A program made the translations under genes and the position numbers. From NCBI RefSeq assembly GCF_020184175.1, contig NC_065530.1, positions 55,343,260-55,407,259 of the forward strand: a DNA stretch of 64,000 nucleotides, written 5' to 3'. The notes under the pieces were generated by a model that searched no databases, was not told the DNA's origin, and saw nothing but the letters and a program-made list of their open reading frames with translations. Below, one piece after another: positions 14,100-27,142 of this stretch (the stretch's first letter is position 1; each line of letters opens with the position of its first letter). Origin of the DNA: Aphis gossypii. Lineage: Eukaryota; Arthropoda; Insecta; Hemiptera; Aphididae.

Positions 14100-15850
14100 C
14101 CGACGATGACGTCAGATTTTCTTTAATATTCTATCAATAGTTCGGGTAAAGTAGATTTACGTTCTACCATCAAGGTTTACCTCTGACCACGTATTGGTGA
14201 GCGACAACGACAATAGTAAAAATGGCAAATAGTTTTCAGGAAAATAACAAGATGAACGCATTGTGTCAATAGTCGAACAACTGTGTTAGCAGCGCTTTTC
14301 TACGTAATCCAGACACGACAATTCGTTAGTGAAAAAAAGCTCGTTAGTGACGAGTACCTACTATGTTCTAAGAAAACCGCCAAATAATTATAAAACGATT
14401 GACGATTGTCCAGTTATACATTTCGTATTATTATCGCCTCTTACGAACATGTGTGGCATAAATATCTAAAAATATCTCTGAATAATAATAATAGTATTGA
14501 TCATAACATTTTGTTGTGTTATTTATTGTGACTGAAACTCAAAACGACGTGTTTCATTGACTGTGGACGAGAGGAGAACACTACTTCAGTAAGGTAAAGT
14601 CACGCATTATACAATAACCGACATGACAAGCATGTGCAGTGTACACCTACTGCACGTCGAACGAGTCGGAGAATAATTGATAAATCGTTCCGAAAATGTC
14701 AATGCCGGCTTCAAACACTCAGCGAGACGAGAAGTGGAGGAATGAAAAAAAAATAAAATAAATAGGTACATATACACACACCGCGAAACACAAATCCACC
14801 TGCTACCTCACACCAACGCACTAGCATAGCTTCGATAAAATTGTTTACAAAGTTTTAGTCACTTCGAATTTTGTTAATCTAAAAGAAAAATTACTTTTAT
14901 GCAAGTATAAAGGCATGTTCTAATTGAAAAATGATTCGCAGCGCAGACTTCTTTCGGTGACTTTAGATGTTAACTTGTGCTAAAGTTCTGAGAACTGATC
15001 CCACGTTTTAACTATATCTACTCTGTGCGTAAATTATTCGTTGGAATCAACTCAGAAGTCAGAATTCTCGCTGAAGTAGACGGGTGCACTTAATAATTAT
15101 AATTCATATTACGCACCAACTACGCATATTATAATATAGTCTGATGATATCGTGAAAATGATGGTAATTTTCGTATGATGCGTGTTCCACTGCAGTAATA
15201 ACGGTATAATAGGTTTGAAAACAGTTTTTTTCTCCTAATATTATTCTCTTTTAGACGTTACTGCATTCTAAAAAGCATAACACGTGCATATAGAGCTCAT
15301 AGTCCGCGTACAGATCAAATTGTAATTCTAGAACGCTACTCGAGTATAATAATTTATGTATTAGTTTCCCGTCGACCGCGTCTCAACCTCGTGCGCTAGC
15401 GAAATGTAAATGGTCTAGACAGCATATATCCCCGGCGGACACATCCGTCTAAATTTATACACCCATTATAATATTGTGTACATCATAGCAATAATAATGT
15501 GCAATATTATCACATCAATAAATGTATATTTGTTCAAATTTTAAAATAGTTACGACGTGAACGGATAAGACAATATTCGATTAAAATAATATTATTATTA
15601 TTATTGGTATAGCGACGTCGTTGGGTCATGATTTTCAGTCGCAGATATTATTTTTAGTTACACGCACTGTAGAGGATCGTATACGCGGCCCGTGAGAATT
15701 ACTCCGCTTTCAATTATGGAAACTGTATTATTATGCCCCGAGACCACTTAAAATTAGTAAATCTTCGTGGGACATTTTGTTTATATCATTATAATAACAT
15801 GTACGAAAACGCGTGTCTTGCCCGTCACAATGGTTTCTAGAAACTAGTTA
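14100..15850. other. Mixed region with scattered CpG-rich patches
   Basis: G+C is moderately raised, with patches such as 'ccgtcgaccgcgtctcaacc' (about 15370) and 'ccccggcggacac' (about 15430). I found no coding frame of useful length, RNA gene or element ends. The role is unknown. Confidence 0.25.
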
Positions 15851-17914
15851 TATTAATTATACTCTGACGATGATACACTTTTGGTAAGCGGCGGGTGTAA
15901 TATGAACAAATAAGTACCTAATTACGACCACTTTTGGAAAATTGCTAATTTTTCTTTTTTTAATTGGTTAAAAATTAAAATGTTAATCATGTATATGATA
16001 CAAATCAATAACAACTATAAGAAACAATAATAATAATATGGGTCATATGCTGACTGAACATGTTCATCATGTCACATCAGATAACCGTGTTAAAAGTTGA
16101 AACATGTCAGTAAAAAATTATTTTTCGACCGAATTTTTAAAACTGTCTAAATTAAATCGACGAATAATAATGATAAAATAAATATAAAAAATATTTTTGG
16201 TACCGATAATTTTCAAATTCAATAAGTTGTTTAAGTTTAAAACATATAATATCAACTAATTGTCACTTAGTTATTGTCAAATTACCTATTTAAATACTTT
16301 AAAATAATTTTACCAGCTAGATGGATTGATCGAAATATTTTTTTGAAAACTAATCCGAAATATTTCATTTATAAGGTCCTATTATATTTCTCAAAAATGC
16401 TCTTATAAAAAATTACAATATACATATACATTTTACACTATTAATAATAGATACTATATTTTTTTCCCGGATTTTATAAAGGATGATTTTTCGATAATAT
16501 ATGAATACAACTAATAATTATTTTCTGCTTATTCGGAATATTATTAAAAAAATGTTGCGACTTTTGTGTTCTATTTGATTGTACGATTAACAGTGTGGTT
16601 CGTTTAAATGCTAATTAACTTTGATATAACTGAAATTTAAATTAATTTAATCGATTTTAAAATTACGTTTGTTTAAATTATTTAATCAAATGATTATAAA
16701 ATTCGCAATACCAACTATTGGTTTTATAATTTATTAATGTACATAAAATGAATTCGGTATGCAACCCATAGAATAATGCCAATACAGAGTAATATGTAAT
16801 ATGTATATAAGCTGCTTATAACATTTATTACAATTACTCGGATGTAATTTTAGAAAGTAAAATATCATTGGTTAAGAAAACTACGTAATATTATTATTAT
16901 AATTTATTAAATGTATTTATTTTAATACTCATACGAGCAAGTAATTGTTAATACAACAAATATTACGTAAAATATGATTGTCAAAGTCAACATGTTCTTC
17001 GTAATCTTTTACTACCATTACATATAAATTATTATTCAAATATAAAAACATTGGCTACGAAAGTAAAGACGGATCCCGCATTGGTGCATTAGTCATCTTT
17101 CAGTATAACTCCGGTAGATTTGTATATTTGTTTGTATACATACGGTAGAACTGTTTATCGTCGGAATCATCAAATAATAAATAGATAAATACTTAAATAA
17201 AAGATGAAAACACTTTAAATAGTCAATAAAATGTATTTGAAACATTCCGTTGAAACGATGAATAAATTAATACCATCGTTTTTAGTGCAGTTATAGTACG
17301 CGTAAAATTCCGTATTATATTATTTGAGTACAAACGTAAATCGTAATGAAAACAAGTAAAAATAACTTAAGGACGGAGGAAATAGCAAAACCAGAGAGAG
17401 AATAGCTAAGAATGGTATTCACAAAGACGCACAAGAACAATTGATGATAAAATGTTGAAACAATTGCAACTTGATGGTAGGTAATAATGGTAATATACAA
17501 TTAGATATACATAATAATATTATTGTTTTTCAAAAAAATCAAAAAATAAATATTAAAAAAACCATAAATTCTTCGAATTAAAATGTCATATTATTATATA
17601 CATATAAACTACAGAGTAAAACAGGTATAATTAACCAACTATGTAATCATCTATATTTTATTGTCTATATTTGTTTTTAAATTGAAATATTACAATCATC
17701 ATTGATAATATAATATATTGTATATATTATTATATTTTTATATATTTAAAATAAATATAGGTAAACAAAAATCATTACATTTGTCATTAGTTATTTTCGT
17801 TACTTATTGAACATCATAATATTATTCCGGTGATGTTGTTATGTAAAAATTGTAATGATCATGCAAATCATCGTTCAAATTTATTTTATTGAAATGGATT
17901 ATGTATTAGTTTTA

Positions 17915-17952
<38 letters not shown>

Positions 17953-18399
17953 CAGTTTCTATGGAAAATAATATGATGTTTGAGAATATAAACCTAATTG
18001 AAATGTTCTAAACTTTTCCTGACATTTGTTTTTGTTTTAACGGTCCAACTCAATTTCACATTTATTGGTATATATATTATTAAACATTATACGACCTACA
18101 CGAGCATTATTACTGAGCGAATTTGAAATCCAAGAGCTTTATATAACGCAAATTAAATCTATATAACGTATGGCGCTATTGCTAATGTCTCTTCATAAAC
18201 AAACACCCTTAATAGTTAATTACTTTTAATTATAGTGTCCAACAAAATAAATAATTTAATTTTGGAATTCCATTTAATGTTTTCGAGTTGCATTACTTTA
18301 TTACTCCTAATCAAATGATATAAAGTTTATATTTTGTTTCCATATATTTTCACTTGTATATTCACACCAGACAAACTAATCTATGTAGAAATTAATTTA
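15851..18399. other. AT-rich non-coding DNA
   Basis: Nothing beyond simple repeats is visible. Confidence 0.55.
17918..17951. repeat. (TA)n microsatellite
   Basis: A pure TA tract of about 34 bp. Confidence 0.9.
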
Positions 18400-18910
18400 A
18401 CAAAACTCACCACTTCATCTGCAATCATTACACTTGTGTCTATACTAATGTACAATTAATCCGTAATCTCGGATCTCCGTATACTGTACTTTTAATTTGT
18501 GGTATACGACCATAGTCCACTGAGCAAATACAGAGTTTAAGTACAACAAATAAAATTGCAAAGCTGTAGAACTATAGTTAGCAAATACACTAACAATATT
18601 ATTGTAACATCTGTGTATCCAAATCCGTAAGTGATTATTCGATTCAAGTCCAAATCAGCGACGACTAACACAATATCGTTTGATCCAATCAAAGTATCAA
18701 ACACACAAATTCACAGGGTTTAATCAAAAATGTCCCGTTTTAATTGTACCAAAGCTTTGCACCTGAAATAACCCATACCCTTAACGGGTAAATACGTTTA
18801 AAAATCCTAAAATCAAAAGCCCGCAACATGTATTCCGAATTATCTCGCGAAGCGATCATTTTAATCGAGTTAACAACACCCGACGGAAATATTGGTGAAT
18901 AACTGATAAA
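18400..18910. other. Block of unusual texture, possible old element or leader
   Basis: This stretch has more balanced base use than both flanks and few homopolymers. On the minus strand it ends ATGATTGCAGATGAAGTG|GTGAGT near 18410, a fair donor site after a short ATG-started frame. No long frame, terminal repeat or target duplication is visible. It could be an untranslated exon or an eroded retroelement. Confidence 0.2.
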
Positions 18911-20689
18911 TTAGATTTGAAAAATTGCCAACACATATTATTATTACTCTTTTAATGCGATTAAATTAATTATATTTCACAATATGTTGAGTCTATTTCA
19001 TTTGTTTGGATTCATAAGCAAAAAACATGGGTACGTACATTAATCTTGATCATGATAAACATGGCAATAGCTCTTGGTGTTTTCATTAATTTATAAGTAC
19101 ATAAAATTAATTTCAGATACAACGACCATATAATATTTTCTTGTCGGATCAAGCAAAATTCAAATACAATTTTACAATTCACTGTATATAGTAATACATA
19201 TTATATTGTTATAAATACGTAGCATTATAGCTGTAATATTGTTGTATTGTAAAATTCAATTTTTAGTGAGATAATAAATCAGATTTCTAATTATAAAATA
19301 ATGCAAATGCAAATGATGATTTAAAAAAGTTTAAGAATAAAAACCTATAAATATAATTTATATATAAAGTTATTTTTTTTAGGAAAAGATGTTCAGAATT
19401 TTAATCGCCAGAGTGTGATCAACGACGTGTAACTAACTTAGGTTATATATGGCCCGGTATTCACAACTTTTTACATATTTTCTATTGCTTTTGCTATATT
19501 ATTATTATAAACATTACACATAAATAGTATGAAACGAAATCGTTCAGTTAAAAGCTTAAACCCTCGTCAGCGAGACGGTTTACACAAGTTAGAAGTTCCA
19601 GAAAAGTACCTACATCGTATATTTTATAAACGTTTGTCAAGAATTTGATTTTTTTTTTAAATTTAACACTTCGAATTTCGATTGATATACCGTGAGTGGA
19701 GCAAGCATACATTTTGACACAGTGCACACGTACATTTTGACGGTTCGTTGCAATTTATTTAGGTGCAGTTGTAATTCATGGAAAATCCTATAATAACCTG
19801 ACAATGTAACGTGCGTTACCATTTTAACGAAAACGGTATTTACTGGTACATATAATGTACTAGACAAACAATAAATTGCTTCCCATAACTAATCATAATA
19901 AACAGGTGAGGTCAGAGTTTGTTTGCGAATTTTTTAGTACTCCAATTACAAGTTTTTTTTCGAAAAAAACATAGTTTCAAGCGTTTGAGATTATTAAACG
20001 TCCGACAGTGTATAATACACCATATATATACAACTTTTTATTGATGGGAATAATTTTTCAATACACAATTTCGCAGGAATAGATACATCGTAAACATGGG
20101 AAAAGATACGACGTATTTCTTGTCGACATTTTTTACTATACAGTCCACATTATGTTATACGTAACGTGCACGCCATCCTACTTGGTCGTTACTTTTTGCT
20201 GACTAAAATATTACTTTTAGAAAATCATAATAAGAAACCTGATATCTGCTTTTACCGGCTCGAGATTGAAAATCATACCACGCACAATAATGGCATCATT
20301 ATATTTCGTATTATACACTTTTTGAACGAGCCAAGTAAACTAATAACCTTGTCATTTAGGAACAATTATTATTGAACTTTTATTTTATAACGAATAACGA
20401 TAATTATATATTATCACTTATTATGTTTGAGTTGTAGATACCTACACAATATTTAATTAAAAATTACACGGCGTTCAACTAACTAGGTATTAAATAACAA
20501 CATTTGTTGTTGTTAAGTTTTCTTCATTAGATACAGTTGTACGACTCTATTGAATATTGACCACGGTAAATAAAAACTATACGTTTTACACATACCTGCA
20601 CAATTTAATATATTATAAGATATGATACCGAGTTTCATGTCGGTATCTACGTATAAGTCACGTATGTAAATAATATCGTAACTGCACAT
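18911..20689. other. AT-rich non-coding DNA
   Basis: Open frames of 69-78 codons at 19637-19867, 20166-20375 and 20513-20749 show no splice sites or family motif. Confidence 0.5.
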
Positions 20690-21000
20690 TTCATGACCAT
20701 CTTGACCATACCGTGCGCGTGTAGTATACTGAAACCGATGAGCTATCAATTTTTAGTGGAATAGACACGAAATTGTTCATGATCGGTTCCGTTTTACATG
20801 GCTATACGATATCGAATTGGTCCGGAGACAACGACTTCGGTATCGCATCACATAAACGTATCGTTCGGACCTATTAATCAGTTTCAGACAAGCCCATCAC
20901 GTGTAGGAGGGAATCCATTTGACCGTAAATCATTTGGCCACTGCGCCGCACGGCCGTCCACGGCTTAACTATATCTCTAACCTAGATCAATCCATTTAAA
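20690..21000. other. GC-rich block with Pol III box-like sequence
   Basis: On the minus strand CGGCGCAGTGG (about 20943) differs from the RNA polymerase III A-box consensus TRGYNNARYGG at one base. A poor B-box-like GGTCAAATGG follows soon after. It does not fold into a tRNA, so a tRNA-derived SINE fragment is the best guess. A GGTCCG (about 20818) and CGGACC (about 20866) pair frames part of the block as an inverted repeat. Confidence 0.2.
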
Positions 21001-23744
21001 AGGTATACTAAAAAAAAAAAAAATTCAACGTTAATTTTAACTAAAAAATACCTATAATATACTCTTCGAGACAATAAATGATCCGGGTCATCGTGATAAT
21101 ATTTTTCAATACAAGCTATATGACGTGATACTGAAATATTTGCCAAAAACCTAAATACGTGTATAAAATATAATAATCGACTTGTATATTTGATCTTGAG
21201 ATATATGTCAATTTAAATTCATTTCGTAGCAGTTTTACTCATTAATGGAAAAGTTACATTGTTTTTGTTTATAAATATGACGTATTGTTACATATTTATT
21301 AACACGTGTTCAATTATTAATTTTTATGTTGTCATCTTAAAATAAAATTCAAATGATTATCAGAAGGCATGGTTTTGTTTTAATGTGTTCACTGGTTTTT
21401 CTTAAAGAAATATAACTATAAATTAATAATGCATATTTTTATCTAAAGTTGTTAGTAGATAATGTATTTTTACTCCTAAATAAGATAGTAACAATATTTA
21501 TGGAGGTACACAAGGAGAACAGCTATTAGGTATACACGTGGCACAGATAGATAGTGGAATAAGCATATTAAATACTTATAAATGTAAACATTTCATTTTA
21601 CAAATTGCTTTTTTTATATCGGCGAGTTTAATAATTTAGTCCTATAGGCTGATTCAATATATTATACCTAGAATGATTAAAGTAAAATAAGTTAATAATA
21701 AATATAGAAATAAACCTTTAAAGCTCTAATTAATATATTGTTAATAAGTCATTTACCAATGTTTTATTAAACTATCGTTTATTCTCTAAAAATTAAATGA
21801 TAATTTCTTAAAATGTTAGTTTAGTACAATAAAATTATCACGAAATTATACATCATTGATTTCTCAAAGTTAATTTATTGCAAGCAAATTATGTAATAGT
21901 TTCAGGTTTTTTAATTATAGAATACTTTGAATGTTTAATATCGCATAATATTTTGAATGAGCAGAATTGTTTACGAAACAAATATATACATGCATTGTCA
22001 ATGTGTCATTGATCTGATAGATAAAGTAATTTAATGCACTTACAATTGTTGTTAGGTGCTCATAATAATTATGAATAAATAACATAGCTGAATAAAATAA
22101 TAAATAAATTGATACAGTTTTATAATATAAATCAAAGACTTCAAAATTATCAGCAAATAGTGTAAGTCCAGTTGGTGTACAAATTGCATGTTATATTAAG
22201 TACCAATAATCTACCTCATAAAGTCATAACATTACTATATTGTGTACGCCCATGTATAATAATTTTATTGTATGCTTAAAAGTATAATTATTTTATTACC
22301 GTTGGTACAAAATTGAAAATTTGATTGTATGTAATAATTTACTGAAATCCTATAAATAGACAAATAAAAAAAGAACAAAAAAAAACAAAATTTGACCGTT
22401 TTTTTTTATCTATTCAGAATTGTTTTATATTATAACAATAAATTATTATGACTTAATAAAAATACGTACATAATTTATAAATATAAGTGATTATTGTAAG
22501 AAGCGTTTTTTCTGGGTTCTTATTTTTAAAATTAAAGGGTCAAATTATTTAAAAAAATAAATACACTTAAAGAAATATACATCAAAATTATTCTTTGAAC
22601 TATATCCTACCTATTGTTATTTAATCGTTAGGTTGTATAACTACAGCGGAAAACATCACTTTTGAATATTTAATATAGTTTGGACAAATTATAATTATTA
22701 TAACAGAATGCTATAGTCGTAAGATCACAATAAATCACATCCTTAAGAAAGATTTAATCTAAAGGAAAAAATATTGTAAGGAATTTATTGACACAATGCT
22801 TTGTAACTGTCTGCTTTCTTTTGTTTTATATTTTTGTTTTTAAAACTTAATTATCAGTTAAAGGTCATGGATTTTAGTTTTAATAAAATAAACATTATTT
22901 GGTTAACAATTCCTATGAAGTAGGTATGTAATATGTATAGGAGGGTACTAGAGTTTCGCTTACCTAGATACAGGCCACAGGCATAATGTGGTGAATTTAT
23001 GATTTATGATTTCAAATATGGAAGCGACAATATATATTATTCAAATTATTCAGAGCTCCATTTGCCCAAATGTGGTCAAGACTTATGATCAAAACCGGTG
23101 TGCTTGCCGTAATATTTATTTGACGTATTTTTACTTTTTTTCTCAAACAGCACTGTAGAAAATGACCTCTCTGAAGTACTATCTGTGCAAAATGTCCTGT
23201 AATCTATATAAAAGGCAACATGGAACTTTTGAAACATTATTCTTCTACACATAGGTTCACATATTAAAAATATACACATACAAACCACCAATTTGGCTTC
23301 CTTGGTTCACTCTGATTACAAAATTCAACCACACACATATTTTATAGTAAGTAGTAATATAATTTCTAAAATAAATAATATTATATGTCTAAATTATAGT
23401 ACTATAACATAACATGAATTAATGATATTAAGTAAATATTAATTGTAACCTGTGAAATCATTTAATTATGATATGAAATATTAAAATTAATCGAAATAAA
23501 TTAACAAAATGTAACTTTATTTCACACGGCTATGTGATATCTTTGTTACGTATGTAAGGTTTGAATTTGTACTTTTTTTCTTTAGATTTTGTGAGGAATG
23601 TATTGATTTTACAATGATGTGTGTTTTTTTTTGTGTCTGTGTTCAGCATAACTTGTCGAAATAATGCTTCAATTTGAAACTTCTGAGGTGGTTTCCGATT
23701 TAAAATTAAATATCCTTGGTGTATTATAGAGGTCAAAAGTAGTT
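21001..23744. other. AT-rich non-coding DNA
   Basis: No gene is supported. The right edge leads into the interspersed repeat. Confidence 0.5.
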
Positions 23745-24922
23745 TTCAAAAAATTTGGGAAAAACAAAACAAAAAGTGACAGAAAAAGAAAATTTTTACG
23801 CAAAACCAGTTTTCGACAATTTCGATGTTTTTATATGGTTGTAACTTAACAACTAATCACTGTAAATACATGCAATTTCACCAAATATTTATTATAGCAT
23901 TATCTATTCACGGTTAAATTTTCAAAATATTATGGTTTTTTATTTTGAGCTATTTATAGACAACTGAAAATTTTGATTTTTCTAAGTATTTTTTTTTGTT
24001 GAAATGTAAAAAAAAAAACTTGAAGATTTAATACAAAGTTTTTTTATAAATTGTTCTTATTGTAGTTAAAAAAAATCAAAAATTGTTAATCACATTTTTT
24101 TATAAGCGTTTAAAGTTCAAATTTTTACGAAATATGTCAAAATTGCGAAAATGTATAAGTAATTTTGTAGTTGAAAATTCATAACATTTTTTGTTTTTAT
24201 ATCTAAGATTTAATAATTTAAAACTAAGTTTTTCTTTTTATAGCTATGGAGAAAACTCGGAGCGTCATTATAGGAAAAATGTTATAAGCATTTGAATTTT
24301 GAATTTTTACGAAATCGCCTATCGATAACAATTTATCCTCAAAAATTTTCAATATTTGTTATTAGGTGTTCAAAAAGCATAAGTCTTAAATACTTGAAAA
24401 TTTCACCAGTTATTTAGATTGGCATTTTCTTTACATGCTTTAATTTTAAAAATATTTTGCTTATTTTAATACTATGTATAGGCATTTGACATATTCGTTT
24501 TTGTTAAGTTTTTTTTATAAATATCGATAAAATTATTTTTGCCGTGTTAAAATACTTAAAAATGTAGTACGAAATTCCTCATAAGTTAGTCTTATAGTGA
24601 TTCAAAAATTATAAGAATACATAGGCACAATTGGCATTTTAAGTTCAAATATTGACAAAAATTCTTAAAAATCATGAATATTTGTAAATTATTTTGTACC
24701 TAGGTATAATTCATAAAAATGATTCTATAATTAGCTAAAAGTTGAAAATTTAAAACAAGATTTTTCATAAGGTTTGCTTACAATAAAAGAACTTAAGTTT
24801 TGGTGTATTCAGGCCATTAAAACATAAACACCTTTTTCTCCAACCACCAGAAATTATATCCTAAGCTGACAAATTATCTCCGTTCAGAATAGTTTTTCGT
24901 ATACAATGATACCTATCATTAG
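23745..24922. repeat. Aphid-type AT-rich interspersed repeat
   Basis: This stretch of about 1.2 kb has a distinct texture. Phrases such as 'gttgtaactt aacaactaatcac', 'acatgcaatttcaccaaat' and repeated 'gaatttttacgaaat' motifs fill it, and it ends near 'gttcagaatagtttttcgta'. These phrases resemble a non-coding repeat I associate with aphid genomes. I saw no coding frame and could not fix the exact ends. An open frame of about 68 codons on the minus strand at 23736-23530, just outside, is probably chance. Confidence 0.5.
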
Positions 24923-26505
24923 ATTAAAATTTAATACATCTATTATAGTGACCTACTATACAGCAGAGCGTAATTCACTTAATCACTCACTTTTTATTTT
25001 AAACTACAAAAACATATTTTACAAGAATCCACTTGAACTAAACATTGGTGTTATTTTTATCAAATAATAACGCAAACAACCTAACGAACGTGTCAGTATC
25101 ATCATTGTTATGTGTCAATATCAGATTTTATATTTTTGGTTATAAAAACCAACTGTGACGCTCGTCAGGTCACAACAAATTGATGTGTATAACCTAATCA
25201 TTTGTTTTCACACATCGATGGCGCCTGCCGATTTGAAAGGGGAAAAAAATAAAAACGATTAATCATTTTCGGACCTAATCGTGCGAGAATAACTTTTTTT
25301 CACAAATTTAAGTTAGGATTTTTTTTTTTTTTTTTATCAGTACGATTGTGTCTTGAATTCAATTATTTACGCGTTTTCTAGAATGACAGGATTTTTGTGC
25401 GATCAATAATGTTTTAGAAGTTAAAATCAGCAGAAAAATACAGTACAGTATAATTGCCACCATTTCTGATTTTAATTTAACTTACAGCAAAGGCCTACGT
25501 TATTTTTAAAGTAAATACTATTATCAAGTTAAGCTTTTCATTGCATATATTAAATTATTATAATTTATAAGTTTCTAAATTAACTTTTAGCAGTAATATA
25601 TATGATTGTATGTGTGTGTGTTTTTTTTTAATGTGATCATATGGGATTGTTATATGATAAATTATTTTTATAAACAGCTCACAGTTTAAATGTTTTTGAT
25701 CTGAACGAGTTATCCTCTTTATTTTTATTTTAGGTAGACGAAGATCAAAAAATGTTTTAATTATTATCGTTGTATTCACAGATGGTATTTATATTTTATG
25801 AATGTATTTAATATAATATACAAGCGAAATGAATAAATTTAAGTATATCTTTACTGAAAATATGCGCTTGAGTAAATGGTTAAAACTATTCATGAAACAA
25901 AGAAAATGAAGTATTGAAGTACCCAGCTTGTTTTTCAAACCATACAATTTTGCGTATACGAATATTCAGAGCCGTAGATGTTATTAGAAGGACGAAATGT
26001 GCACGATGAAATTACAATAATTAATTTTGCTAAAGTATACGTCTAACAAGCGTGGTTTATATTATAAAAATATAATTATTTTAAAATTTTTTTTTTAAGA
26101 AATATTATTTAAATCTAATGGAAATATAATTGTGGAAATAAATTCAAACAATTTTTATTGTTATGTTTATTCCTAACATAAATATTATATACATTTAAAA
26201 AATGCATATGTTTTAAGTATATAATATTAAATATATAGTACTCTAGTCACGCACATTATTTATTTTTATAATCACAAAGAATAACTTTTGATTCAGAATT
26301 ATTAAAAATTATATTTTTATCTTTTAAATTGATTTAACGACAAACAAAAATTGAAATGTTCAAGTCCCAAAGTAAGGAAACTAAAAAGATTTGTGTTAAT
26401 ACTATTTGATAGATCAAAGTTTTAGATTTAAAAATGTTGAATCTGATTGACTGCGATCTCTCGTAATATAAATCGCTTCTATGAATAATATTTGCCGTAA
26501 CCATA
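24923..26505. other. AT-rich non-coding DNA
   Basis: A T18-like run at about 25319-25336 and a minor GC patch near 25215. No gene is supported. Confidence 0.5.
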
Positions 26506-26513
26506 GTTATAAT

Positions 26514-27134
26514 TAGGGCTCGGATGTTGTTGCACTAAAAATGTTATAAAATTGATTGCATTATTGCTGTGAAAAAAACCCAAAATTGCACTTAAAAATT
26601 GCAATAAAAAAATATTTTGTACCAAAAAAATTAAAAAAAATATTAACGAGTAGATAATAAAAAAGATTCAAATTCAAATTCTCGTCAGTTGTCATTAAAA
26701 ATCTAGTAAATTGTCCGGTTTTCTTATTTTTTCAGAAATCTACAAATAATTTTATTAAAAATTAAAGCTTTTTATTTAAACTATTTTTTGATTTTTTTCT
26801 ACTAATTAAATGGTTTTTCCAGTTACCGCCGACGACGACGGACAAATAAGCCGTCACGAGTCACAACCAATAAAGCCCGACATAACCATAGATTAAACCT
26901 GTATAATCTAACAAAAAAAAAGTGAAAACACAAAAAAACACATAAAATTGTATTGAAAATGACAATAATTAACAAAATTGCAATAAAATTAAAAAAAGGT
27001 CAAAAATTGCAAAAAGTTGCACTTAAAATTTTTATGTATTAATTGGTACTCATTTGAAACAAATTTATAATCTACTTAGCAACGAATCCGAACAATAGAA
27101 AAGAAGTTGCAAATGCAACAACATCCGTGCCCTA
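26514..27134. mobile_element. hAT-type MITE with 8-bp target duplication
   Basis: This is a 621-bp non-autonomous DNA transposon. The left end begins TAGGGCTCGGATGTTGTTGC and the right end, read on the minus strand, begins TAGGGCACGGATGTTGTTGC; the two match at all but one of these positions. The element is flanked by a perfect 8-bp direct repeat GTTATAAT at 26506-26513 and 27135-27142. An 8-bp duplication with TAGGG/CAGGG-type ends is the hallmark of the hAT superfamily. The inside is AT-rich, with repeated 'aaaattgca' phrases and one GC-rich patch (about 26820-26885), and shows no transposase frame. The well-preserved ends and duplication suggest a fairly recent insertion. Confidence 0.88.
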
Positions 27135-27142
27135 GTTATAAT

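Noticed and set aside
20690..21000. A tRNA gene
   Set aside because: The box spacing is too short and no cloverleaf can be drawn.
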